The position numbers and the translations under genes are program-made. From NCBI GenBank assembly GCA_036346395.1, contig CM070615.1:7693534-7757533 (forward strand): a stretch of 64,000 bases of DNA, given 5' to 3'. The DNA is from Hsuehochloa calcarea. Its lineage: Eukaryota; Streptophyta; Magnoliopsida; Poales; Poaceae. Positions 35,801 to 46,338 of the stretch are shown in pieces. The notes below the pieces were generated by a model, which searched no databases, had not been told where the DNA came from, and worked only from the letters and a program-made list of their open reading frames with translations. Numbering within the stretch: the first letter of the stretch is position 1; every line of letters starts with the position of its first letter.

Positions 35801-38800
35801 GAATCAAATCATACATGACATAAGACCATATCATTCATTAATTTACACATCAGAGTTTACATAAACCGCTTCGGGCCGATTTTTATAATAAGGGCCAAAC
35901 AGGCCAAGCGACTACATTACAAAAGAGGTGAGAGCACATCTCTCCACAGACAAGTGACTGGGAAAACCCGTGTATGTCCGATATTATCCAAAACCTCAGA
36001 TAATATGGGATGCACACAAGTACCGACAGAGTCAACTTAGACTAAGGCGAGACTAGAGTAATCTAAGGACTAAACTACGCTTCAAAAGCTCCCGGGTCTT
36101 CAGACTTCCGGATCCTCGCAGTAGTCGAAAGCTCCAGGGTTCCTACTTCTGAGGGTTTGGGGGAAAGAGCGAGGGTGAGCACAACTTTCGTGCTCGCAAG
36201 CCAACACAACAGAATGTAATAATATACATGCAAGGTTTAACAAGGATGGCCCGAGTTCTTTTATTTGCGTAAAGCAACATTTATAAATACAAATATCAGA
36301 AAGTCCTATCACTTAGCATTTTAACCAAATTGTATTTTTAAAGAGATTAATTATGCAATAATTAATAACAAGAGAGGTTCCCTCCGTCTGAAACTCTAAC
36401 TCATGCTTCTTTTTTACTGGAGCTATCTCCATACATTAGTCACGCTGGATACGATGATTCAGGGAAAAATCAAATCTCAGGCTCGGCGAACCGACCTGGT
36501 TTTCATACCACCCACAGAAGTTTTTGAAATAGAACTAACTCTTGTAAGTTCCTATGCCCGCCCGTGACCGGGGGCACGGCTGTTCGAACAGTTTTATTCT
36601 CTGCAGAGATTGTACATCTTTACCCATAAGAGATAATCACCTTGATATGTACACACGTTTCCTTAGACATGTGAATCAAAAAGGGATTATCACAAGGGCT
36701 TTACAAGGCATCCTCGGTATTTGCTACACCCGCTAATGTTTCACCTGAGTAGGGTTTCGTTCACAGGGACCCGACAACCCTTACTCAGACCCCCTCTTGC
36801 GCCATACGACCTACGACTAGGGTCCCGTAAGTCGCATGCCCCAACCGTAGCCTCGAGGACTCATGGCGAAGGGGGATCCTCCAATGGTGCAGCTCGTACA
36901 GAAGGACACAAATTATTTAGCCATGTCGACACCATTATAGACTTGTGGTTGTACTATTTTACAATAGGAGGTCATCACAGGATTATGTCTTTAAGATCAT
37001 CTAGGCGGTTCGTACCACATACCCAGCACAAAATATCTTAGGCTACATTAGTACCCAACCATATACCCTCCAGCATACCATCCGCCCAGATGGGTATTAG
37101 TAAGTTTTTAGGGTTTTGAGACGTAGAAAATAAATTATTTCAACTAATTCAGTCATTCTCCCCAATGACTGCCCAAAACAATTTTTATGATTAAAGAATG
37201 ATGATTTGAGACATTTAATGTCCCGGTACTTAAGCAAGGCTAGCATGTCGCTTAAGTACGGCCTATAACTAGTATTTACCATATAATTACTACGATGACA
37301 AGGAATAATGGTTAAAATTTATCAATGGATGGCATATTAAATAATTAATCTTCAAATGGGTATTTAACTACCTTAGACTTTAACATGCATTTGAATACAA
37401 AATTAAAGCATGCAATTTTGGTAATTTAAATGAATATAAGTTGCATAAAATGTAGGCTCAGAATAATCAAAGTATTGACTCGCCTGGGCTAGTTCACCGC
37501 GGCCTTGATCTTACTCAAAGCCTTCTTGACCAGAGGTCTTGAAGTCTTGGTCTGCATCTTTGCTTGAATCTTGATCCTGCTCGAGTCGTTGATTCTTCTA
37601 TGCTTCGATTTCTAATTACACGACAACTATCGAAAAACCAAATAACGCGACAACGATCGAAAAACCAAATAACTCCAAAGAACTCCAAAAGACCAAATAA
37701 AACACAAGAGCTTTAAATAAGATCGTGAAAGATGAGCTTAAGAGAAGGATTTAGCGAAATAGCAAGGTTTGACAAAGTCAAACGATCAATTGAGCGAAGG
37801 AGGCAATGGCGGAGAAACTCTGCCGGGTGAAGAAATACAAAGGAGGGCAAGGTCGAAGGAGCTTTTGCAGGGATACTCCACTTCGGATTTGGAGGATGGC
37901 AAGATATTGCCAATCGGGGAAAAACACAGCTTGATCTTTTTAAGCCAAGAGCTTTCTTTAAATTATTTGGTATTATTTACAGGGGATTAACAGAATGAGA
38001 TTTAATGTGAGCTTATTACCAACGGTATGATTTTAATTTGTCAAATTAAAGTGAGAGGTTATACTATTACCAATGTTTTTCTCTTGCGGTTACCCAAAAT
38101 TGTTGTACATTAATTATTTTTAATTACTGCTAATTTAAATCCTCAGACTAATATTAATTGGGCAAGATTATAATTTTAGCAATGCATTAAATTTAAGTTG
38201 TATCTTATATTGAATGGCAAGCAGCTTGGTTAATTATTTCATCTTTTAACTTATTTATTGCTTATACAAGAATGTGTATATTCAATTATTCAAAGTTATG
38301 GTTGAGATAAATATTAATGATTTAAGATTTAATTATTTTATTTTTCCTTAAATATTAAATTACCATTTTTAATGGCCTTTTTAGAGGTTTAGGAAAAAGA
38401 GAGGATATTGAATGTTTTTGCGTTTAATTGTACTTTAAATTATTGGTAATTATCTTTGATGATTTTTTTATCTGGGACAACGATGTGATAATTCATTTTT
38501 GGAAGAAGGATTAATCGATAAAATTTGCAATATTATTATTCAAGTTTCCAGAGCAAGATACTGAGATTAGCACAATAATTCTTGAATAGCTTCTCATCTT
38601 ATTTTAGGAACTTTACAATTTAATTTCTTACACTCACAATTTTAATCATTAGCGGAGAGAGGTTAATTGAATTAACATTAAACATTACTTGACATTATTT
38701 CACATAGATTGAAGAAAGGGTTTCAAAATCGATTTGCATGAGTTTTGATTTTTCCGACATGTTGTAACTTAATATTGTCGCTTTATTAGTGCATAAATAA

Positions 38801-40900
38801 TCTTTAGTGAACTTCAACCATTTAAAAGTTGATTGATTATGGATGGTTAACAATTTGATTGCAAGTTTATTACATCAAGATTTTAAACAACAGCTCAACA
38901 CACTGATTTTCATCAATTGCAAGATTATTATACAGGATTTCAAATTGTCAGATCACAACCAGGGGTTTCAAATGCTAGACACACAAATTACTGTCGACAA
39001 TCCTCCACTGCCATATCAACGCACAAGATTTCAATTGTCGGATTATACCCAGAGATTTCAATGCCAGTTCAACACAGAACTTCAATTGCCGGCTACACCA
39101 AACACCGCCAATCCAACCATTGATACTGATGAGCAATAATCAACAATCAAGCTCAAGCTCAAAAATAGAATGTAAATACTGGCATCAATTAAGAGGCAAA
39201 GCATCAAACATTGTTGTTGTCTTGGCTTCAGACCGACAGAGGGAGGGCAGTACCGCGCAGTAGCAGAGGGGGGAGGCAGGGAAGAATGGCGGCTGCCGAC
39301 GGCGAGCGACGACCGGGGAGACGGCGGGGGATACCCAAAATGGGTTGCTGGGCAAGAGAGGAAGCTGAGGGAGGTGGTGTTGGGGCCGGAGCGGCGATGG
39401 GGAGGAACTGGAGGCGGCGGGAGCAGCTGGTTGCGGCGGCCACACAGCGGCGACGGCGGCCGAAGGGAGGGGAGCACCAGGGGAGGCAAACACAAGCACT
39501 AGGGAGACGCGGGGAGTCTTACCGGGTGGTCAGCGGGGGCGGGGAAGCGGCGGAGCAGGCCGGCGATGGGAGCCGGGGTGGCACGGGGAAGGCGCTCTGC
39601 GGTGGCAACCTGGGGAGGTGGGAAGCTTCGGCCGGCAGCTGGCGGAGGTAGAGGGAGACGGTGCGGTGCTCCTGGCACCGCGGTTGGACCGAGGCGGCGC
39701 GAGGGGCGGACATCGGCGGAAGGGGGGCTTCGGCCGGAGGAAGGGGAGAAGCTCAAAAATGGAAAAGCACTGGAGAACTTACCAGGGGGGAAGGAAAGGA
39801 GCGGGGCGGAGGAGAAGTAGAGGGGCGCCGACTACTTATAGCCAGGGAGAGGGGAGGTGGAACCGGGGAAGGTGGGACGGCGATAGCGACAGAGGGGGCG
39901 GCGGCATGGGCGACGGAGTGGGCGCCCATGGCGGCGGGACGTTGGGACGGCGCCGCAGGCGTTGACGGGGGATGATGTGCGGCTTGGACTGGGCGGAGTC
40001 GTGCGCACGAGGGGAGGGGACGACGCCGACGTCACGGCGATGTGGGGTGGTGACGCAGGCGAGTGCAAAGGCAGGCAAGCTGCAGCGGAGCAAGCGAGCA
40101 GAGAGAGAGGGGCGCGAGAGGAGCAGTGGCGAGGCGATGCTTTGTGGGGGCGGCTGGCAGAGGAGAGAGAGGGGAGCGGGGAGGGGAAGAAGAAAACTGG
40201 GCCGGCGAAGCTGGGCGGAGGGAGGAGAAGAGGTCCGGGCTGGGGAGATCGGGAGAAGGAGTGGGAGATGAAGAGGCCGGGCGGAGAGGGCGCAGCCCGG
40301 GCGGAGAAGAGAAGGAAGAGGGGCGATGCGCTCGGGAGAGAAAGAATGAGTGGGGGGGAAAGGAGGCGAGTCGGCCCGGGGAGAAATGAATGAGGGGAAG
40401 CAAGGGCGATGTGGGCCGGGAGGGGAAAGAGAGTCGGCCGGGCCGAGCGGTAAGAAAAAGGAGGGGGAAGCAGGCCAGGGAATTGGTGCGCTGGGAGAAC
40501 GGGGAGGGAGAGAAAAAGGTGGGAAAAACCCAGTGGGGCGGAAACTGAGTTGGTCCAACAATGGATAGAGCTGGCCTAAGCAAAATAAGGGGAGGCAAGA
40601 TTTTGGAGAGGGTCCAAAATCTAAAAAGGTTTAATTTGATTTGAATTTTGAATTCGTAATTTTGAAGGTAGGTTTGAAACACAAACCCAAGCTTAGAGGA
40701 AGCTGGAGTTTTTGGAATTCAAGCGATAAACTGAAAAACGAACGAAAACTGAAAACAAAACGGTAGATACTATTTGCCATCCGAAAACGGAACGTCACAT
40801 AACCCCATGTCGTTAATGCACGATGTATGTCAACTGTCATAGAGGAGTTGCAGGATACTGAAATTGTCCTAGAGCAGTTGTTTCTACCTTGACTAGAGTT
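35800..40900 (-). mobile_element. Third long LTR-like block, Gypsy type, minus orientation
   Basis: By eye 36240-36370, 36570-36640 and 36900-37280 match other LTR pieces here (45560-45710 inverted, 28300-28375, and 24900-25330 inverted). A minus-strand TATA box at 39836-39842 is followed on that strand by GC-rich sequence, as in the two solo LTRs, and an AT-rich U3-like zone lies to the right (40600-40680). I could not fix the ends: no TGTAACATCC-type terminus is visible, so about 35800 and 40900 are approximate. At about 5 kb it is longer than the others and may hold an insertion (about 37700-39190 is unusually AT-rich). The GC-rich part at 39220-40560 yields many long, spurious frames on both strands. 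Confidence 0.5.
39836..39842 (-). promoter_or_regulatory. LTR TATA box
   Basis: Minus strand CTATAAGTAGTCGG at the boundary between AT-richer and GC-rich LTR parts. Confidence 0.4.
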
Positions 40901-41154
40901 TGGAATTACCTCGAGAACCATTGTTGGCTCCTAGATGAGCTTCTTGGGGCCAGCGGTGTAGGCTAAGCAGGCCGGGATTGATTATAGTATTTTGGTTGTG
41001 GTGATGGTTAGAGCCATGATGTTCGGTATTTATGGATAGCTACGGAGGTAAAGATTGGCTTGCATGTATGATATACGGCGGTATTAATTGTTTTGGACGG
41101 AATATGCTGCCTTGAGTTATTTATTTACGTTGTTTTACTGAGTAAAGCCAGATG

Positions 41155-41365
41155 CTATGGGCACTCATTTGAATTTCAGTACAGTATATTATCTTCGGAC
41201 GGATGGACAAACTGAGTCGTGTGAATCAGATTCTTGAGGACATGTTGAGAGCTCATGTGTTAGCATATGGAGTTAAATGGGATAGAAGTTTACCTTTTTC
41301 AGAGTTCTCATACCACAAGAGCTATCAATTTAGTTTGCAAATGTCACCATTTAAAACCTTATAGG
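41155..41365 (+). pseudogene. Ty3/Gypsy integrase fragment
   Basis: Plus-strand sequence encodes, with one frameshift near 41215, the end of the Gypsy integrase catalytic domain. Blocks are GTHLNFST, then TDGQTE, then VNQILEDMLRAHV, WDRSLPFSEFSYHKSYQ and MSPF. It ends in a stop at about 41365. The invariant 'STAYHPQTDGQ' block is partly mutated (YYLRTDGQ). No RT, gag or LTR is joined to it on this strand. Confidence 0.85.
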
Positions 41366-41389
41366 TAAGGCAACCAAATTGATTTCTAC

Positions 41390-42800
41390 TTTGAGAGTTG
41401 TGCGTAGCATCCCCTCTTTGGCATGACTGATGAGGAAGCTCACACGATAATACCTAGCTGCCCACCCTGAGCATCCATCCAATAAGCGTTGGGTTCTTCA
41501 TAGGCTTGTGATGATGACTTGGTTTGCTACTCAAATTTCAACTGCGTTGTGTGTATATATAATGCCAGTATGCTAACTCGAAAGCTCTAAGTAGTACACC
41601 ATATGAGTCTGATAGGAAGTACATATGATGATTTTTCCCCAAATTTTATTTTATTTGAATGAGATATTAGAGAAAACCAAACCAAATAGCATAATACATC
41701 AATGATATTTCCAGGTAAGATGTGTGCATGTCTATTTCGAGTTGATCACATTGATGATATTTATTTATTCTCAACTCACTTTCTGAACGAGGGTGTTCAT
41801 GTTCTGAATCTCACTCCCCTGAACGATGATGGTGTAGGGCCCTTCGTCCTTGCCGTCGAGCACAAGGCTCTCTGCACCGCTGATGCTGCTGAGCAGAGGA
41901 AGATGTAGGTGTGACGGTGGTCTTGATCTGCTGCGAGACCATGTTACTTCTCGCCGTAGATGGACTCGCCATGTTGTGCGGGAGCAGATTACCGCCAGTT
42001 ATGATCTTCAATATATAGGCGACGTGGTAGGCGCCAGTGTAGGTGATCCACGACAGCCCCGGCCGGTCGATCGGGCCGCACGTCAGGAACTTCTGGGCGA
42101 ACCTGGCCGTAGCGATGTCGTGCTCGCCGAGCGTGTCAACGTCGAGGCCGCGGCCGGCGAGGTACGCAAGGGAGTTGGCCGCGTGGGGTCGGCGGCCCGG
42201 TTGAAGTCACGCAGATTGAACTCCCACGCGAAGTGCTGGCCGTGGTCGTTGCAGATGGCGACGCCGACCTGCAGCGGCTTGAGGGTGTCGACGTTCGCCT
42301 TCACCAGGCGGGAGAGCACAAGCGGCTAGGAGAGGCCGCCCCCGGGAGGAGTCCCGGGGGCAGCTAGCAGCGGAAGATGAGCGGCGGCTACAGTAAATCA
42401 TAAATCTAATCAGGTTTTGATACCATGTGATGAATATTGTATGTATATTAAAAAGTTCAAATGGACAATATATATAATATACAAAAGGGACACAAGACTA
42501 AACCCTAATACAATATGAAATACCACTAATACTCTTATATCCTTAACAGAAACAAAGAAGCGAGCTCGACGAAAAAAGTGTCCTGCAAAATTGCGCCCCA
42601 AGATTGTCTGCTTCAGAGTATAAAGAGGGTTATGTACAATTGGAATGGGACATGTGTGGAAGTCTAAATCAGTTTTAAATGATTTTGAAATGAACTCAGT
42701 GACAATTAAGTCAACTTTTGCTTGTTGATGAGGTTGTGTGATTTGATACAAAACCGAAAGTTGTGTAGTAGAAGTCAGGTTAGAGGGCAAGCAAAAATGG
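41390..42800. repeat. Dispersed unit, copy 2 of 3, with inserted or retained gene relic
   Basis: Homologous at its left part to 34560-35110 and at its right end to 35160-35250. Between them lies the CAF1-like relic. Part of the unit (gatattagag-aaaccaaa) recurs a third time near 43440. Confidence 0.55.
41950..42329 (-). pseudogene. CAF1 (CCR4-NOT deadenylase) relic
   Basis: On the minus strand 42319-42190 encodes NVDTLKPLQVGVAICNDHG and then WEFNLRDFN, the block of CAF1/POP2 exonucleases that follows the first catalytic motif. A one-base frame shift near 42185 is needed to reach the next conserved part (about 42180-41950), with HDIATARFAQ, LSWITYTGAYHVAYILKI and TGGNLLP. These match the W-x-(S/T)-F-H-x-x-Y-D-F-G-Y-L-L-K block of the family; the catalytic D in that block is replaced by H (GAYHVAYI). 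CAF1 shortens mRNA poly(A) tails. The N-terminal and C-terminal parts and a correct frame are missing, so this is a dead gene or a captured fragment. Confidence 0.72.
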
Positions 42801-44241
42801 GAGTATTCGCTGGATTTTGCGAAACAGTACAGCTCAACATGCACCCCGAATGATAAACAGATGAACAGACACAAACCAAATAACAGTGACCAAGGTAATT
42901 TTCAAAAGTCAAAACTAGATTGAAAACAAGCCATTTCCCTTTGTAACGGGATGTACACTCATGAGTTCGTTCTGTTCTTTCGCCTGACCATTGGGAATGA
43001 ACAAATAATCAACAAACGCTTTGACGGCCAATTCTCTCAAATTTTCCGCTCCGTTTAGATGGATTAATTTTTACTGCTGCTCTTTCATTCATTTATGGTG
43101 CTAGTTCTAGCAACATGCGCAAGCCTGTTTACCGGTATTGCTTCAAGATTCGTGCGGTTTCTATGCTCCCTGAATTTCTGCACTTTGCAAGTTGTAAAAG
43201 CCATGTTAGGTTTCAGGAAACACATCAGACATGACACAACAAAAGCATACAGGAAGCATGGCACTCTTCCCTGAATACCTACACCTTCATGGACATCTCA
43301 TGATGATGGCTTGATCAGTTACATGTAAAATATATATTAGCCCACAACCACGAAAGCCCTCTCAATCACAGGGCAGCACAAAACTAAAAGAGGAAATGAA
43401 TGAGTACTCAGATTTTTGTTTTGTTTCATTTTTTTCCTGCTTGAGATATTAGAGGAAACCAAAGCAAATATTAAGGTAGTTTTCGAGTAATCCGAGGTAC
43501 GATGTTCTTACTACATTGTTCTGGGTGGAGCAGCAGTTTCCACCGTGATCTTACTGACAACGAGATGCATTCTGCGGCCGTGCCGAGGCGTGATCTCTGC
43601 ATATTTGGAATGAACGCATGCGGAGGAGAGAAGGAGAAGCTGCTCCATGGGCTGGCGCAGATCCACTCAGCTAGGAAAGAAGTACGCATTAGACTGTTTG
43701 AACGATCCTAGCTAGTTACTACTAGCTAATCAAGGCAGAGTAGGGATCCCTTAGTCACTTACCATAAAAATGGCCTTCCTAATTCACTAATTTATAGTTG
43801 GCTTGTTCGCGTGATGTATGTGCTTATTAATCAGATGCATACGGACTTGGACAAATAATGTATGCAATGCAACTAACGTGTTAAATTATGTATGTAATAA
43901 AAGGTATGCAAGAATTCCAACGATATCCCTAAGGAATCTCTCGTTAATTAATCGGCCCAGATATGCGGCTAAATCTTCATTGGTTCTATTCGGAAGCTCT
44001 GAACTTAACACATACGTACAGTTCAATGCCTGACTAACTAATTAACGGTGTAATAGAAAACTTGAAAAGGTCATTTTCTGACAGTGCTACTTACAAAGTA
44101 TATATAGTTTTTTTACTTTATTTTTTTCTTCTAATTATGCTTTTCCTCAGTATGTTACGGAGCTATTTTGTTCTCGCACGGAGAACTAAGAGATTACTGT
44201 ATATACTAGAATTCATTTGTCATCCACCGAGTAGAACGCAA
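42801..44241. other. Intergenic; third copy of dispersed unit near 43430-43510
   Basis: No gene recognised. About 43430-43510 repeats the 'gatattagag-aaacca' part of the units at 34855 and 41660. A 70-codon plus-strand frame at 43502-43711 has no recognisable homology and I do not call it a gene. Confidence 0.4.
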
Positions 44242-44313
44242 GCCGACCTAGCTCAGTGGTAGAGCGCGTGGCTTTTAACCACGTGGCCGTGGGTTCGATC
44301 CCCACGGTCGGCG
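44242..44313 (+). tRNA. tRNA-Lys(UUU)
   Basis: The 72-nt cloverleaf is complete. Acceptor stem GCCGACC pairs with GGTCGGC, discriminator G. D-arm GCTC/GAGC and T-arm GTGGG/CCCAC with TTCGATC loop are perfect. Anticodon stem CGTGG/CCACG encloses loop CTTTTAA, anticodon TTT. A-box and B-box promoter parts are in place. There is no intron and no encoded CCA, as expected for a nuclear gene. A T-run follows at about 44338. Confidence 0.96.
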
Positions 44314-45080
44314 TTTACGTCGACAGTAAGTTTGACATTTTTTGACGAAATTTTGAACTGACTCGTTCTTATTTGTAACTGTAACTTTCTCCGTTCGTTC
44401 TGTTGAGTACTCCCATGTACACTTGCAACAAATATACTTAAAAATTTTAATTCAAAGTTTTTTTTGTGCCAACCCAGTAAGTTAACCGGTTCCTCGTGGA
44501 ATTTCTGCATAATAAGATATCTACATACCGATTACCAAATACTACCTGGAAACATTAATTGCTACGGAGACATGTGAAAGGCAGCTAAAAGAAGATCAAA
44601 ACTCAAAAATACCAAAAACGAAACGCAAAAACAATACAAAACCGTCTGTCGAACAAAAACCAGACAAGGGGCACTAGCAAACATCGGTGTTTTTGGTTTT
44701 AAAATCGGGATCAGATGGTAAATCACGGACATGCCCCTCTCGCAGTAAAAAATTGCGAGCTGATACCGGTCCTGGGGTTTCTTAATTTCCGGGTCAAGAC
44801 AAAATTTTCTCTCTCCCCCTCGAAACAAAACAAAATTTTCACAGCCTTGTTGACTGTTGTTGGTTGTTACCTTCTGCATTTTGGCCAGAGGGACCTTGAC
44901 ATCCATCTGCACACTTTTATTTTATCCTTCCTATCAAATACTAGATTAAAAGAGATAGATTATAGATAAGCCTGAATTGTTTAGTACTCCCCTTCGCTGC
45001 TGCTTTGAGCCAAGTGCCATTGGCCAATCAAACATTGCTTTAACACTGAACAATGGTATTCTACTATTACTGATTACTCC
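44314..45080. other. Intergenic, nothing recognised
   Basis: No homologous frame on either strand; short open frames only. Confidence 0.4.
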
Positions 45081-45506
45081 ATGCTGCTTGTTTCTTGTGG
45101 ATTGGCAACATATGTCATCGTGTCTGCAAGCTTCAGAGCTTACAAGAACTCCGAGTCCAATGCCGTGTTTCAAGATTTGATTCATTTGGACAAACCATAC
45201 CAAGGGGAAAGAACACCGTATGATCAATTGATTAGCAGCTCTCTAAAGAATTTAATTTTGTTGCACATGTCGAGTGCTGACAAGATGTTGGATTCAGGAA
45301 CTGATTCTGGAGGTAACAGATACAATCACACGAATTACATACAAAGGTTGCACACCGACAGTCGTAAGAAGGAATGGACAAGAGACACCACATTAGATAT
45401 TGTCAAATCCTCTCTCTTCTGGAAGAATGAAACGGTGTTGAAAATGTGCGGGGCTCACCTAGCCCTTGATTGGTTTTCACAGGTATTCTTACGGTGTTGG
45501 TATTAG
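45081..45506 (+). CDS. Unrecognised open frame, 141 codons, possible gene fragment
   Basis: The frame begins with a hydrophobic stretch (about residues 1-18, LLVSCGLATYVIVSASF), which would suit a signal anchor. A polar region with SSSLKNLILLHMSSADKML and several possible N-glycosylation sites (NHT, NET) follows. I recognise no family. It ends where LTR-like sequence begins (about 45510-45540), so it may be cut off at the 3' side. It could be chance, but its composition is more protein-like than the other short frames nearby. Confidence 0.25.
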   Translation: MLLVSCGLATYVIVSASFRAYKNSESNAVFQDLIHLDKPYQGERTPYDQLISSSLKNLILLHMSSADKMLDSGTDSGGNRYNHTNYIQRLHTDSRKKEWTRDTTLDIVKSSLFWKNETVLKMCGAHLALDWFSQVFLRCWY

Positions 45507-45539
45507 GTGGGTATGACCACCGTTGAAAAGAAGCATGAG

Positions 45540-45710
45540 ACGGAGTTTAGATGGAGGAACCTCTGCATTATCAATTATTGCACAATTAATCTCTTTAAAA
45601 ATGCAATTTGGTCCAAATGCTAAGTGATAGGATTTTTCTAATATCTGTATCTACAAATCTTTGCTTCACGCAAATAAAAGAACCCGAGTGTTTTACTATC
45701 GATCTTATGA
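45540..45710 (+). repeat. Gypsy LTR fragment
   Basis: Matches the reverse complement of about 36235-36375 (shared: attattgca-aattaatctctttaaaaa, tgctaagtgatagga, cgcaaataaaagaac). It is the same LTR family in the opposite orientation. Confidence 0.6.
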
Positions 45711-46338
45711 TATAAATGCTATGAACACGGACTCGAGATCACGCAAGGAAAAAAAAGACAGAGACTTTTTTAGACAGGTTTAGGCCTTGTCCGGAGAGAA
45801 TAATAACTCTATTCATGTGTTCTTTGTATTGAATGTATTTACATAATGAAACAAGCCACCGAAAGTCATGTCTAATGGCTTATGAGTGTATCGAATCTCT
45901 AGACCCTAAATCCTCTGCCTTCTCTGCCGGCATTGCTCTTTATGTATCCTCTGAACGGGTAGCGGTTATTGTATGTCAGGAGGCGCCCTGACGGTTGCCT
46001 GAATGCGTACGTTGGTTACGGTTATTGTTAGAGAGACATCCTCTTACACGTTCTCCAGACGGTTATACCAAAGACAGAGAGAACTGCACGTGATTATGTT
46101 AAAGATAAATAGCATGTACATTAACTACCACGCATGAATAAGCGTCATAGCAGAACTTACGACCATAGAGTGGTTGTGATAAACCTTACTACCATAATCT
46201 TCACTGGTTGTCGTAGATTCTAATGATGGGGGTATCTCCAATGGTTATTAAGGATACCATTATCCATATTAAATATTACATATCATTAGTTTCATTAATT
46301 GAGGATTATTGAATCCTTATCGAGCGGCATTTGCCATT
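45711..46338. other. Probable transposon-derived sequence, no gene
   Basis: No frame with homology. The text (acaggtttaggccttgtccgg..., gagagacatcctcttacacg) looks like LTR or leader sequence but I cannot assign a family. It ends where duplication copy A begins. Confidence 0.35.

Noticed and set aside
39836..40682. Overlapping long frames on both strands (up to 241 codons)
   Set aside because: Caused by the GC-rich purine-biased part of an LTR; all frames are open for lack of AT-rich stops.
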